From an uncultured Microbacterium sp. (GTDB lineage Bacteria; Actinomycetota; Actinomycetes; Actinomycetales; Microbacteriaceae): a DNA stretch of 64,000 bases. The notes below the pieces were generated by a model, which did not search any database, was not told where the DNA came from, and was given only the letters and a program-made list of their open reading frames with translations. The position numbers and the translations under genes are program-made. The DNA is taken from contig NZ_CAMFHZ010000003.1 in assembly GCF_945952435.1 (NCBI RefSeq), forward strand, positions 62,001-126,000, written 5' to 3'. Shown in pieces: positions 7,568 to 15,194 of this stretch. Numbering within the stretch: the first letter of the stretch is position 1; each line of letters begins with the position of its first letter.

Positions 7568-9850
7568 ATGAGCGAGGTTTCCACGTCCCAGGGCGCGAAC
7601 CCCGCGTCCGGACAGGGGCAGGGGTCGAGTCTGCGCAGGCTCGTGCCGCGGATCTTCTCGCGCGCGCCCCGGATCAACGACCTCGACAACCTCATCCGCA
7701 CCGTCCGGCAGAACCACCCGCGGGGCGATCTCACGATCATCGAGCGCGCATACGCGGTCGCGGCCGAGAAGCACGAAGGGCAGAAGCGACAGAGCGGCGA
7801 GCCCTACATCACGCATCCCCTCGCCGTGGCGCAGATCCTCGCGGATCTCGGTCTCGGGCCGCGGGCGATCGCCGCCGCCCTGCTGCACGACACGGTCGAG
7901 GACACGGGCTACGCCCTCACGGACCTGACCGCCACGTTCGGCGACGAGGTCGCCATGCTCGTGGACGGCGTGACCAAGCTCGACAAGGTCAAGTACGGCG
8001 ACAGCGCGCAGGCCGAGACGGTCCGCAAGATGATCGTGGCGATGTCGAAAGACATCCGCGTGCTCATCATCAAGCTCGCCGACCGCCTGCACAACGCGCG
8101 CACCTGGGGTTTCGTGCCTCCGGCGAAGGCCGCGAAGAAGGCCACGGAGACCCTCGAGATCTACGCTCCGCTCGCGCATCGCCTCGGTATCCAGGCGATC
8201 AAGTCGGAGCTCGAAGACCTCTCCTTCGCGGTGCTGCACCCGAAGATCTACGCCGAGATCGAGAGCCTCATCAAGCAGCGCACCCCTCAGCGCGAGCAGT
8301 ACATCCGCGAAGTGATCGGCGCCGTCGAGAGCGATCTGCGGGATCTGCGGGTGCGCGGCAAGGTCGCCGGACGGCCCAAGCAGCTGTACTCCGTGTACCA
8401 GAAGATGGTGGTCCGCGGCCGGGAGTTCGACGACATCTACGATCTCATCGGCATCCGCGTGCTCGTGAGCACCGTGCGCGACTGCTACGCCGTGCTCGGA
8501 GCGATCCACGCCCGATGGACGCCGCTGCCCGGGCGTTTCAAGGACTACATCGCGACGCCGAAGTTCAACCTCTACCAGTCGCTCCACACGACGGTGATCG
8601 GTCCAGGGGGCCGCACCGTCGAGATCCAGATCCGCACCCACGAGATGCACCAGCAGGCCGAGTTCGGCGTGGCCGCGCACTGGATGTACAAGGAGCGGAT
8701 GAACGGGGGCAAGGGCGTCGCCGCATCCTCCTCGGACGCCGACATGACCTGGCTCGCGCACATCTCCGACTGGCAGGCCGAGACGGCGGATCCCAGCGAG
8801 TTCCTCGAGTCGCTGCGCTTCGAGATCGGTGCGAAGGAGGTCTACGTCTTCACGCCCAAGGGGCGCGTCATCGGCCTTCCCTCCGGTGCCACGCCGGTCG
8901 ACTTCGCGTACGCCGTGCACACCGAGATCGGCCACCGTACGATGGGTGCGAGGGTCAACGGACGGCTCGTCCCGCTGGAGACGGCGCTCAACAGCGGCGA
9001 CGTGGTCGAGGTGTTCACCTCGAAGAACCCCGACGCCGGCCCGAGCCAGGACTGGCTCACCTTCGTCAAGAGCACCCGCGCGCGCAACAAGATCCGCGGC
9101 TGGTTCACGAAGGAGCGGCGCGAGGAGGCGATCGAGCAGGGCAAGGAGGCGATCGCGCGCGCGATGCGTCGGCAGAACCTGCCGCTGCAGCGTCTGATGA
9201 GCCAGGAGTCGTTCACCGAGGTCGCGCATCAGCTTCGCTATGAGGACGTCTCCGCGCTCTATGCGGCCGTGGGCGAAGGCCATGTCTCGACGCAGTCGGT
9301 GCTCGAGAAGGTCACCGCGCTCATCTCCACGACCGAGGACACCACGACCGGCGCGATCGACGTCCCCACCCAGGGTCGCAGCCGGGCGCCTCGCGAGGGG
9401 GATTCCGGCGTGCTCGTGCGCGGCTCCGCCGACATCCTCGTCAAGCTCGCCAAGTGCTGCACGCCGGTGCCGGGCGACGAGATCGTCGGCTTCGTCACGC
9501 GCGGGAGCGGCGTCTCCGTGCACCGCGCCGACTGCGTGAACGTCAAGGCGCTCTCGGCGGAGAAGGACCGCATGGTCGAGGTCGAGTGGGCCCCGACCAC
9601 CCGGAGCATCTTCCTCGTGCAGATCCAGGTGGAGGCCCTCGACCGTTCGGGGCTCCTCTCCGACGTGACCAGGGTGCTCAGCGAGCATCACGTGAACATC
9701 CTGTCCGCCAGCGTGCAGACGAACTCCGACCGCCTGGCGCTGAGCCGTTTCGTCTTCGAGATGGGCGACACCGTGCATCTGGACCGCGTGCTGAACGCGG
9801 TGCGCCGGATCGACGCCGTCTACGACGTCTATCGCGTGACGTCCTCCTGA
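7568..9850 (+). CDS. rel: Bifunctional (p)ppGpp synthetase/hydrolase Rel
   Basis: Makes and degrades the stringent-response alarmone. The protein has 760 residues in the standard order. The HD hydrolase domain has intact H107-D108 in LLHDTVEDT. The synthetase domain follows with R323-F-K-D326; this RxKD loop is the signature of bifunctional Rel rather than the EXDD of RelA. A TGS domain (about 415-475), a Cys-containing zinc-finger segment (KCCTPVPGDEIVGF, about 630) and a C-terminal ACT domain (about 685-755) complete it. It lies downstream of secDF as in other actinobacteria. Its 3' end overlaps a convergent gene by 22 bp. Confidence 0.97.
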   Translation: MSEVSTSQGANPASGQGQGSSLRRLVPRIFSRAPRINDLDNLIRTVRQNHPRGDLTIIERAYAVAAEKHEGQKRQSGEPYITHPLAVAQILADLGLGPRAIAAALLHDTVEDTGYALTDLTATFGDEVAMLVDGVTKLDKVKYGDSAQAETVRKMIVAMSKDIRVLIIKLADRLHNARTWGFVPPAKAAKKATETLEIYAPLAHRLGIQAIKSELEDLSFAVLHPKIYAEIESLIKQRTPQREQYIREVIGAVESDLRDLRVRGKVAGRPKQLYSVYQKMVVRGREFDDIYDLIGIRVLVSTVRDCYAVLGAIHARWTPLPGRFKDYIATPKFNLYQSLHTTVIGPGGRTVEIQIRTHEMHQQAEFGVAAHWMYKERMNGGKGVAASSSDADMTWLAHISDWQAETADPSEFLESLRFEIGAKEVYVFTPKGRVIGLPSGATPVDFAYAVHTEIGHRTMGARVNGRLVPLETALNSGDVVEVFTSKNPDAGPSQDWLTFVKSTRARNKIRGWFTKERREEAIEQGKEAIARAMRRQNLPLQRLMSQESFTEVAHQLRYEDVSALYAAVGEGHVSTQSVLEKVTALISTTEDTTTGAIDVPTQGRSRAPREGDSGVLVRGSADILVKLAKCCTPVPGDEIVGFVTRGSGVSVHRADCVNVKALSAEKDRMVEVEWAPTTRSIFLVQIQVEALDRSGLLSDVTRVLSEHHVNILSASVQTNSDRLALSRFVFEMGDTVHLDRVLNAVRRIDAVYDVYRVTSS

Positions 9851-10449
9851 CCCCGCCGCACCGGCGTCGCGGCGGGCGTCGCCGGTGCGCCGCGCGCACG
9901 CAGGAAGGCGCGCACCCTGTCCATCCCCGGTCCGCGCCCGTCCACCTCCGCCCGCGTCAGGATCCTGGTCACGAGCGTCGGATCCGCCTCGGCGAGGGCC
10001 CGTGCCCAGACCGCGCGCTCCGGGACCGTCGGCGGCCAGCGGAGCAGATCGATGAGGGTCCGTTCCGGGGAGGCCACGGCGACGGTGCCGATCCGACGGA
10101 CGTCGTGGTGACCGAGTGCCACGTCATGGACGATCAGACGGGTGACGGGCGCGCTGCGCAATCGTCGTCCGGAGGCGCTCTGGATCTCGTGGACGCGGGG
10201 CGGCGCGTCGCCCGCGCCGTGGATCCAGGCCGCGCTCATCCCCGCGAACGCCACCCCCTCGCTCCGGGGCAGCACCGTCGCGAGAGACAGCGCGCGGAGG
10301 GCGGCGGTCTCGACGAGGTCTGCCGGGACGTACGCCTCGCCGAGCTCGACCACATGGCCGTCGAGTCTGGCCGCGCTGAGCTCCGCGGGGGAGAGGCGGT
10401 CACCGATCCGGTGCACGATGCCGATCCGGTGCACGAAGAGGCCGTTCAT
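9829..10449 (-). CDS. AbiEi-like antitoxin-type protein without an adjacent toxin
   Basis: A 206-residue protein whose C-terminal half resembles the AbiEi antitoxin family of type IV toxin-antitoxin systems, including the segment VASPERTLIDLL near residue 130. Family proteins have an N-terminal helix-turn-helix followed by this fold. Here the N-terminal ~45 residues are short and only weakly helix-turn-helix-like. No AbiEii nucleotidyltransferase lies next to it; the neighbours are rel and a DUF349 gene. The stop lies inside the 3' end of rel, so the two genes converge with a 22-bp overlap. The assignment is from pattern recognition and could be a solitary transcription factor. Confidence 0.6.
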   Translation of the reverse strand: MNGLFVHRIGIVHRIGDRLSPAELSAARLDGHVVELGEAYVPADLVETAALRALSLATVLPRSEGVAFAGMSAAWIHGAGDAPPRVHEIQSASGRRLRSAPVTRLIVHDVALGHHDVRRIGTVAVASPERTLIDLLRWPPTVPERAVWARALAEADPTLVTRILTRAEVDGRGPGMDRVRAFLRARGAPATPAATPVRRGQEDVTR

Positions 10450-10455
10450 GCCGCC

Positions 10456-10461
10456 ATTGTC
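10456..10461 (-). promoter_or_regulatory. Possible -10 box GACAAT for the AbiEi-like gene
   Basis: On the minus strand GACAAT is followed by 6 nt and the ATG at 10449. This is the same spacing as the leaderless promoters elsewhere, although the hexamer matches TATAAT at only 4 of 6 bases. Confidence 0.3.
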
Positions 10462-10470
10462 CCGGGAACG

Positions 10471-10506
10471 CCACAGGGCGGGGCGCCGAAGCACCCCGCC
10501 CTGTGG
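10471..10506 (-). terminator. Terminator hairpin, perfect 13-bp stem
   Basis: CCACAGGGCGGGG at 10471-10483 pairs perfectly with 10494-10506 around a 10-nt loop. It lies just past the end of the minus-strand DUF349 gene and before the AbiEi-like start, so it most likely ends the DUF349 transcript. There is no U-tract, as is common in actinobacteria. Confidence 0.75.
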
Positions 10507-10538
10507 ACAAGCCGTCTCGATCGGCCGGCGTCCCCGGA

Positions 10539-12062
10539 TCAGCCGTCCAGGGCGCCCAACCAGGCACGACGCGCCTCGAGCGCTTCGGTCGCCTGCTTCA
10601 GCGCTCGTGCATCGCCCGACTTCTCCGCGGCGTCGCGCGCGGCCTCGAGCTTGGCGATGGCCTGCTGCAGCTGCTCGCTCATCGCGCCGGCGCGGGCCTT
10701 CGTCTCGGGATTGTTGCGCTTCCAGTCGACGTCCTCGCGGCCCTTGAGCTCCTGCTCGATGACGCGGAGCCTGTCGTCGAGCGCACGCTCCTTCTCCCGC
10801 GGGAAGATCCGGCCGACGTCGTCCCACTGACGCTGGATGCGCGTCAGCAGCGCTCGTGCCTTGGCCAGGTTGGGCTCGTCGGTGACGGCCTTGGCCTCCT
10901 CGAGCAGCGCGGTGCGCGCCTCGATGCGCGGCGCGGACTCGGCCTCGGTCGCGGCGGCCTGCTCGGCACGCGCCGAGTACAGCGCGTCGCCGGCCGCCTT
11001 GAACCGGGCCCAGAGCGCATCGTCGGCCTTGCGTCCGGCGCGTCCCGCGGCCTTCCACTCGTCGAGCAGCGCACGGTACGCGGGGATCCCGTCGACGCCC
11101 CGCGGCGCGAGCGCCTCGGCACGCTCCACGAGGCGCGCCTTGCGGTCCCGCGCGGCCTTGTGCGTCTCGTCCAGCTCGGCGTAGAAGGCGCGGCGCTGAC
11201 GGTCGACGGTCGCGCGCGCGTCCCGGAATCGCTTCCAGAGCTGGTTGGCGGCACCCTTGGGCAGTCGGGGCCCGGTCTGCTGGTGGTTCTGCCAGGCGTC
11301 GAAGAGCGCGCCCATCTCCTCGGTGACCTTCTTCCACTGCACGGAGGAGAGGTCCTGCGCGGCGATGGCCTCCGAGCGCTCGACGATCGCGGTGCGCTCG
11401 GCGATCGCGGCGTCCACCGCGGCCTTCGCCTCGACGGCCTCCGCCGCGGAGGCGTCCGCGAGCGACGCGGTCAGGGCGTCCAGACGGGAGCGGAGCCCCT
11501 GCAGATCCCCGACCGCGGCGGCATCGGTGAGCTCGACGACGAGGTGGCCCGCCTGCTTGGAGAGGTCGCCGGCGGCCGCGCCTCCGCTCTTCACGCGCTG
11601 CTCGAGCGTGTTGACCTTGAAAGCGAGATCGTCGAACTTGCGGGCGAAATAGGCCAGCGCCTCGGCGGCAGTGCCGTCGGGGTACTCGCCCACGACGCGC
11701 CATCCGCCGTTCTCGCGGACCGCGACGGTGCCGTCCTCGTCCACGCGACCCCACTCTGCGGCATCGCTGATGCTCGACGGCCCTGCCGTCGCGGGAGCCG
11801 CGGGGGCGGCGGGCCGGATCGTGCGCGCGGGCGGGCGGGGCATGGCGGGCGGACGCGGCATCGCCGACGGCCGCGGCGCAGGGGCCGCGGGGGCGTCCGT
11901 GGACGAGTCCTGCGCCGTGACGGACGCGTCGGGCTCCGCAGCGCCGTCCGGGGCGGCGTCGACGCTCTCGGGCGCCGCGGGCTCGGCCGCCGCGACGGAC
12001 TCGGGCGCGTCGGACTCGGGCGTGGGGGTGGACTCGGTGCTGTTCGGCTCTTCGGCAGACAC
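10539..12062 (-). CDS. DUF349 domain protein
   Basis: A 507-residue protein of unknown biochemical role. The first ~110 residues are Ala/Pro/Glu-rich and probably disordered, including a repeated PRPPAMPRPPA-like stretch. The rest is helical and contains several DUF349 repeats, recognised by recurring W-K-x-x-G/A-R and L-W-x-R-F segments (for example LWKRFRDARATVDR and LWARFKAAGDALYSARAE). It is probably cytoplasmic, with long coiled helices. The GTG start has AAGGAG 6 nt upstream. It has its own minus-strand promoter, and its message ends at a strong hairpin. Confidence 0.88.
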   Translation of the reverse strand: MSAEEPNSTESTPTPESDAPESVAAAEPAAPESVDAAPDGAAEPDASVTAQDSSTDAPAAPAPRPSAMPRPPAMPRPPARTIRPAAPAAPATAGPSSISDAAEWGRVDEDGTVAVRENGGWRVVGEYPDGTAAEALAYFARKFDDLAFKVNTLEQRVKSGGAAAGDLSKQAGHLVVELTDAAAVGDLQGLRSRLDALTASLADASAAEAVEAKAAVDAAIAERTAIVERSEAIAAQDLSSVQWKKVTEEMGALFDAWQNHQQTGPRLPKGAANQLWKRFRDARATVDRQRRAFYAELDETHKAARDRKARLVERAEALAPRGVDGIPAYRALLDEWKAAGRAGRKADDALWARFKAAGDALYSARAEQAAATEAESAPRIEARTALLEEAKAVTDEPNLAKARALLTRIQRQWDDVGRIFPREKERALDDRLRVIEQELKGREDVDWKRNNPETKARAGAMSEQLQQAIAKLEAARDAAEKSGDARALKQATEALEARRAWLGALDG

Positions 12063-12113
12063 GGTGAACTCCTTGCGCGGGCGACCCGCGGGAGGCGGAA
12101 AGGACAGGCCCTC

Positions 12114-12119
12114 AGCCTA
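12114..12119 (-). promoter_or_regulatory. -10 box TAGGCT for DUF349 gene
   Basis: TAGGCT on the minus strand lies 51 nt before the GTG at 12062. It predicts a leader of ~45 nt that includes the AAGGAG ribosome-binding site. Confidence 0.45.
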
Positions 12120-12166
12120 GTATGCCGGTGCGCGGCGCGAAGGGTTCCCGCCTCGGGCTCGCTCCG

Positions 12167-12466
12167 TCAGCCCGCCGGCGGCGTCGTGGCAGGGGCGACC
12201 GTCGACGGAACCGGTGAGGGCGTGGGCGTGGTCGTCGCCGAGGGCGTCGGCTTCGGTGCGGGGGCCGTCACCTCTGCGTGGACGACCTGGCTGACGATCG
12301 CTGCGAGGACCACGATCGACCCCGCCACGATCGCCACCGCGTTGTCTCGCAGGCGACGGCGCTGGATCCCGGCATGCCAGTCGCGACGTGCCGCATACGC
12401 GCGAGCGCGCTCCTGGTCGAGACGGGCGCGCTGTTCGCGGGCGTTCGTCGGACGGCGACCGGCCAT
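12167..12466 (-). CDS. Small single-pass membrane protein of unknown function
   Basis: A 99-residue protein I cannot assign to a family. The first ~40 residues are strongly basic and probably cytoplasmic. Residues ~43-64 form one hydrophobic TM helix. The last ~35 residues are Pro/Thr/Ser-rich and presumably extracytoplasmic. It has a good GAGGA ribosome-binding site 6-9 nt before the ATG and its own -10 box. It lies upstream of the DUF349 gene on the same strand and is divergent from rarA. Similar anonymous proteins are common in actinobacteria. Confidence 0.8.
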   Translation of the reverse strand: MAGRRPTNAREQRARLDQERARAYAARRDWHAGIQRRRLRDNAVAIVAGSIVVLAAIVSQVVHAEVTAPAPKPTPSATTTPTPSPVPSTVAPATTPPAG

Positions 12467-12505
12467 GGTCCTCCTCGGGATGTCGGCTCCGGGTGTCGAG
12501 CACAG

Positions 12506-12511
12506 AGCCTA
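12506..12511 (-). promoter_or_regulatory. -10 box TAGGCT for the small membrane protein
   Basis: TAGGCT on the minus strand predicts a start near 12499 and a ~33-nt leader carrying GAGGAGG. It is about 54 bp from the divergent rarA -10 box. Confidence 0.5.
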
Positions 12512-12564
12512 GCCGCACGCCATCTGCGCCTTCCGCATCCCCGTCCGATGTCGGTGGTCGCGGC

Positions 12565-12570
12565 TAGCCT
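12565..12570 (+). promoter_or_regulatory. -10 box TAGCCT of leaderless rarA promoter
   Basis: TAGCCT is followed by six G residues and then the ATG at 12577. The G run directly abuts the start codon, too close to act as a ribosome-binding site, which supports leaderless translation. Confidence 0.6.
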
Positions 12571-12576
12571 GGGGGG

Positions 12577-13944
12577 ATGACTCCCGCCTCTCCGCTGCTC
12601 GGCGGCCAGACGCCGCTCGCGGTGCGGATGCGCCCGACCTCGCTCGACGAGGTGGCGGGACAGCAGCATCTGCTGCGCCCCGGATCGCCGATCGTGACCC
12701 TGGCGGATCCCTCGGGGAAGACGGCGTCGAGCGTTTCGATGATCCTGTGGGGACCGCCCGGCACGGGCAAGACGACCCTCGCGCAGGCGATCGCGCGTTC
12801 GTCCGGGCGCCGGTTCGTCGAGCTGTCGGCGGTCACCGCCGGAGTCAAGGACGTGCGCGAGGTCATGCAGGAGGCGCTCACCCAGCGCGATCTCTACGGG
12901 CAGTCGACCATCCTCTTCCTCGACGAGATCCACCGCTTCACCAAGGCGCAGCAGGACGCGCTGCTGCCCGGCGTCGAGAACGGGTGGGTGATCCTCATCG
13001 CCGCGACGACGGAGAACCCCTCCTTCTCCGTGATCTCGCCGCTTCTCTCCCGCTCGTTGCTGCTCACACTGCAACCCCTCACCGATGACGACATCGGCCT
13101 GCTCATCGATCGAGCGGTGGGCGACGCCCGAGGGCTGAACGGGCGGGTCGTGCTCGATCCCTCCGCCCGCGCCGCGCTGATCCGGCTCGCCTCGGGCGAC
13201 GCACGCCGCGCGCTCACGGGGCTGGAAGCCGCCGCATCGGTGGCGGCGACCGCGGACCACGAGGAGGACGACCCGGACCGCGAGGAGGACGGCGAGCAGG
13301 ACGCGCCCCCCGTGCTCACGGAGGACGACGTCGCACAGGCGGTGGACCGGGCGCTGCTGCGCTACGACCGCCAGGGCGACGAGCACTACGACGTGATCAG
13401 CGCCTTCATCAAGTCGATCCGGGGTTCCGACGTCGACGCCGCCGTCCACTATCTGGCCCGCATGATCGAGGCGGGGGAGGACCCGCGCTTCATCGCTCGA
13501 CGACTGGTCATCTCGGCATCGGAGGACATCGGCCTCGCCGACCCCCAGGCGCTCGTCATCGCGGTCGCGGCGGCCGACGCCGTCGCCTTCATCGGCATGC
13601 CCGAGGGACGCATTCCGCTCGCGGAGGCCACCGTGTACCTCGCGACCACGGCGAAGTCCAACGCCGCCTATCTGGCGGTCGATGCGGCGATCGCCGACAT
13701 CCGCGCGGGCGGTTTCGGCCGCGTGCCCGTACACCTGCGCGACGCCCACTATCCCGGTGCCAAGCGCCTGGGCCACGGCAAGGGCTATCGCTATCCGCAC
13801 GACCACGAGGCGGGAATCGTCGCGCAGCAGTACCTCCCGGACGAGCTGCGCGGTCGCCGCTACTACCGGCCCAAGGCGCTCGGGGCCGAGCGCGACGTCC
13901 AGGCACGCCTGGAACGGATACGCCGCATCCTCGGCGACGGCTGA
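12577..13944 (+). CDS. rarA: Replication-associated recombination ATPase RarA (MgsA)
   Basis: An AAA+ protein of the clamp-loader-like RarA/WRNIP1 family that acts at stalled replication forks. The protein has 455 residues. Walker A is GPPGTGKTT near residues 59-67; Walker B is LFLDEIHRF with D116 and E117. An acidic insert ([14 protein letters not shown], about residues 228-241) separates the ATPase core from the C-terminal tetramerisation region, which contains [12 protein letters not shown]. The start is set by the leaderless promoter. Confidence 0.94.
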   Translation: MTPASPLLGGQTPLAVRMRPTSLDEVAGQQHLLRPGSPIVTLADPSGKTASSVSMILWGPPGTGKTTLAQAIARSSGRRFVELSAVTAGVKDVREVMQEALTQRDLYGQSTILFLDEIHRFTKAQQDALLPGVENGWVILIAATTENPSFSVISPLLSRSLLLTLQPLTDDDIGLLIDRAVGDARGLNGRVVLDPSARAALIRLASGDARRALTGLEAAASVAATADHEEDDPDREEDGEQDAPPVLTEDDVAQAVDRALLRYDRQGDEHYDVISAFIKSIRGSDVDAAVHYLARMIEAGEDPRFIARRLVISASEDIGLADPQALVIAVAAADAVAFIGMPEGRIPLAEATVYLATTAKSNAAYLAVDAAIADIRAGGFGRVPVHLRDAHYPGAKRLGHGKGYRYPHDHEAGIVAQQYLPDELRGRRYYRPKALGAERDVQARLERIRRILGDG

Positions 13945-14022
13945 GAGCCCGTGCGGACGCGCGTCGGGAGGTCGGCGCGGAGGCCGAGGCGGAGAGGTCG
14001 CGGGCAGGATCGGCCGATCTGA

Positions 14023-14028
14023 TAGCAT
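14023..14028 (+). promoter_or_regulatory. -10 box TAGCAT for rpsD
   Basis: TAGCAT predicts a start near 14035 and an rpsD leader of ~140 nt, long enough to hold the hairpin at 14123-14162. A palindrome (GATCGGCCGATC, 14008-14019) lies just upstream. Confidence 0.5.
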
Positions 14029-14122
14029 GGATCGGCTCGAAACCGGGTTTTCGGGCATCTCTCCACTCCTGCACCACCCTCTCGTCCGCCCCGGCGTGCG
14101 TTCGTGAGGGGCGGAATCGAGA

Positions 14123-14162
14123 CGATACGTCCGCGAGCCGTGATGGACACGGCCGCGTATCG
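14123..14162 (+). promoter_or_regulatory. rpsD leader hairpin, candidate S4 autoregulatory element
   Basis: A two-part stem: CGATACG (14123-14129) with CGTATCG (14156-14162), enclosing GCCGTG (14137-14142) with CACGGC (14148-14153) and a 5-nt loop. The base of the stem directly abuts the AAAGGAA ribosome-binding region before the GTG at 14176. S4 represses its own operon through leader RNA in other bacteria; this element is inferred from position and fold. Confidence 0.5.
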
Positions 14163-14175
14163 AAAGGAACACTTC

Positions 14176-14805
14176 GTGGTCACGAAGTCCCAGGACCGCC
14201 GCAAGGTGCGTCTGTCGCGCGCCCTCGGCGTCGCGCTCACCCCCAAGGCCGCCCGCTACTTGGAGAAGCGTCCCTACGCTCCCGGTGAGCACGGCCGCAC
14301 CAAGCGCAAGGCCGACAGCGACTACGCCGTCCGTCTGCGCGAGAAGCAGCGTCTCCGCGAGCAGTACGGCATCCGCGAGAAGCAGCTGGTCATCCAGTTC
14401 AACGAGGCCCGTCGCAAGGACGGCCTGACGGGTGAGAACCTCGTCGAGCAGCTCGAGATGCGTCTCGACGCGCTCGTGGTCCGCGCGGGCTTCGCGCGCA
14501 CCACCGCGCAGGCGCGTCAGCTCGTCGTGCACCGTCACATCCTCGTCGACGGCCAGCTCGTCGACCGCCCGTCGTTCCGCGTGAAGCCGGGTCAGCTCAT
14601 CCACGTCAAGCCCAAGAGCGAGGGCCTCGAGCCCTTCCAGGTGGCGGCCGCCGGCGGTCACGCCGAGGTGCTGCCCCCGGTTCCGGGCTACCTCGAGGTC
14701 GAGCTCGACAAGCTGCAGGCCCGTCTGGTCCGTCGCCCGAAGCGCGCCGAGGTCCCCGTGACCTGCGACGTGCAGCTGGTCGTCGAGTACTACGCGGCTC
14801 GCTGA
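14176..14805 (+). CDS. rpsD: 30S ribosomal protein S4
   Basis: A primary 16S rRNA-binding protein that nucleates 30S assembly. The protein has 209 residues. After the initiating GTG come VTKSQDRRKVRLSRALGVAL and the conserved KRPYAPGEHG segment near residues 34-43. The S4 RNA-binding domain (MRLDALVVRAGFARTTAQARQLV, about 95-120) follows. In-frame starts upstream (14104 and later) would place the leader hairpin in the coding region and add residues absent from S4, so I chose the GTG at 14176 with AAAGGAA upstream. It stands alone, apart from the main ribosomal clusters. Confidence 0.95.
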   Translation: MVTKSQDRRKVRLSRALGVALTPKAARYLEKRPYAPGEHGRTKRKADSDYAVRLREKQRLREQYGIREKQLVIQFNEARRKDGLTGENLVEQLEMRLDALVVRAGFARTTAQARQLVVHRHILVDGQLVDRPSFRVKPGQLIHVKPKSEGLEPFQVAAAGGHAEVLPPVPGYLEVELDKLQARLVRRPKRAEVPVTCDVQLVVEYYAAR

Positions 14806-14846
14806 GTCCGTCGGACTCCGGACGGAGTCCAGCGAACTCTCCGAAC

Positions 14847-14890
14847 ACACCGAGGAGGTGTCGGGGGCAACCCCGGCGCCTCCTCGGTGT
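14847..14890 (+). terminator. rpsD terminator, 20-bp stem with GCAA loop
   Basis: Arms 14847-14866 and 14871-14890 pair over 20 bp with two G-U wobbles, closed by a GCAA tetraloop and followed by TT. It is one of the strongest terminators in the window and separates rpsD from the genes leading to alaS. Confidence 0.85.
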
Positions 14891-14946
14891 TTGCGCATAC
14901 GATGGATCTCGCCGTGACGTGCGGCCGGAAAGCGGAGGTGAAGGGC

Positions 14947-15126
14947 ATGAAGAGCCTGGCATGGTTCCTCATCGGCGTGATCGGCGGGTTCGTCGCCGCC
15001 CACTTCCTCAACAAGGATCCGCGCAGCCATGACGTGCTCGCGGACGTCGACCGCCGCATCGACGAGTTCACCGGCATCCTCGGCGACGCGTTCCGGGCGC
15101 AGGAGGCCCGTCTCACCGCGGACTGA
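14947..15126 (+). CDS. Small membrane-anchored protein of unknown function
   Basis: A 59-residue protein. Residues ~3-20 (LAWFLIGVIGGFVAAHFL) form an N-terminal membrane anchor. The rest is a short amphipathic helix (VDRRIDEFTGILGDAFRAQEARL). The ATG at 14947 has GGAGGT 6 nt upstream, a near-ideal ribosome-binding site; an in-frame upstream ATG lacks one. It lies between rpsD and alaS, where many actinobacteria carry a similar anonymous gene. No function is assigned. Confidence 0.78.
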   Translation: MKSLAWFLIGVIGGFVAAHFLNKDPRSHDVLADVDRRIDEFTGILGDAFRAQEARLTAD

Positions 15127-15194
15127 CGCCCGACCTCGTCACCTCTTCGTCACGCGCGCCGACGCGCGCCCACAGCAAGGACTCCTCTACGAGC

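Noticed and set aside
14008..14019. Palindrome GATCGGCCGATC near rpsD, similar to one in the efp leader (24672-24685)
   Set aside because: A shared operator for translation genes was considered. Palindromes of this size and composition are expected by chance in 64 kb of high-GC DNA, so two occurrences are not convincing.
14104..14175. Extended rpsD start at 14104
   Set aside because: It would add 24 residues absent from S4 and place the leader hairpin in coding sequence. The GTG at 14176 has a ribosome-binding site and yields the canonical N-terminus.
14821..14890. Inverted repeat considered as mobile-element end
   Set aside because: It is a simple terminator hairpin: arms are adjacent with a 4-nt loop and there are no direct repeats or transposase.
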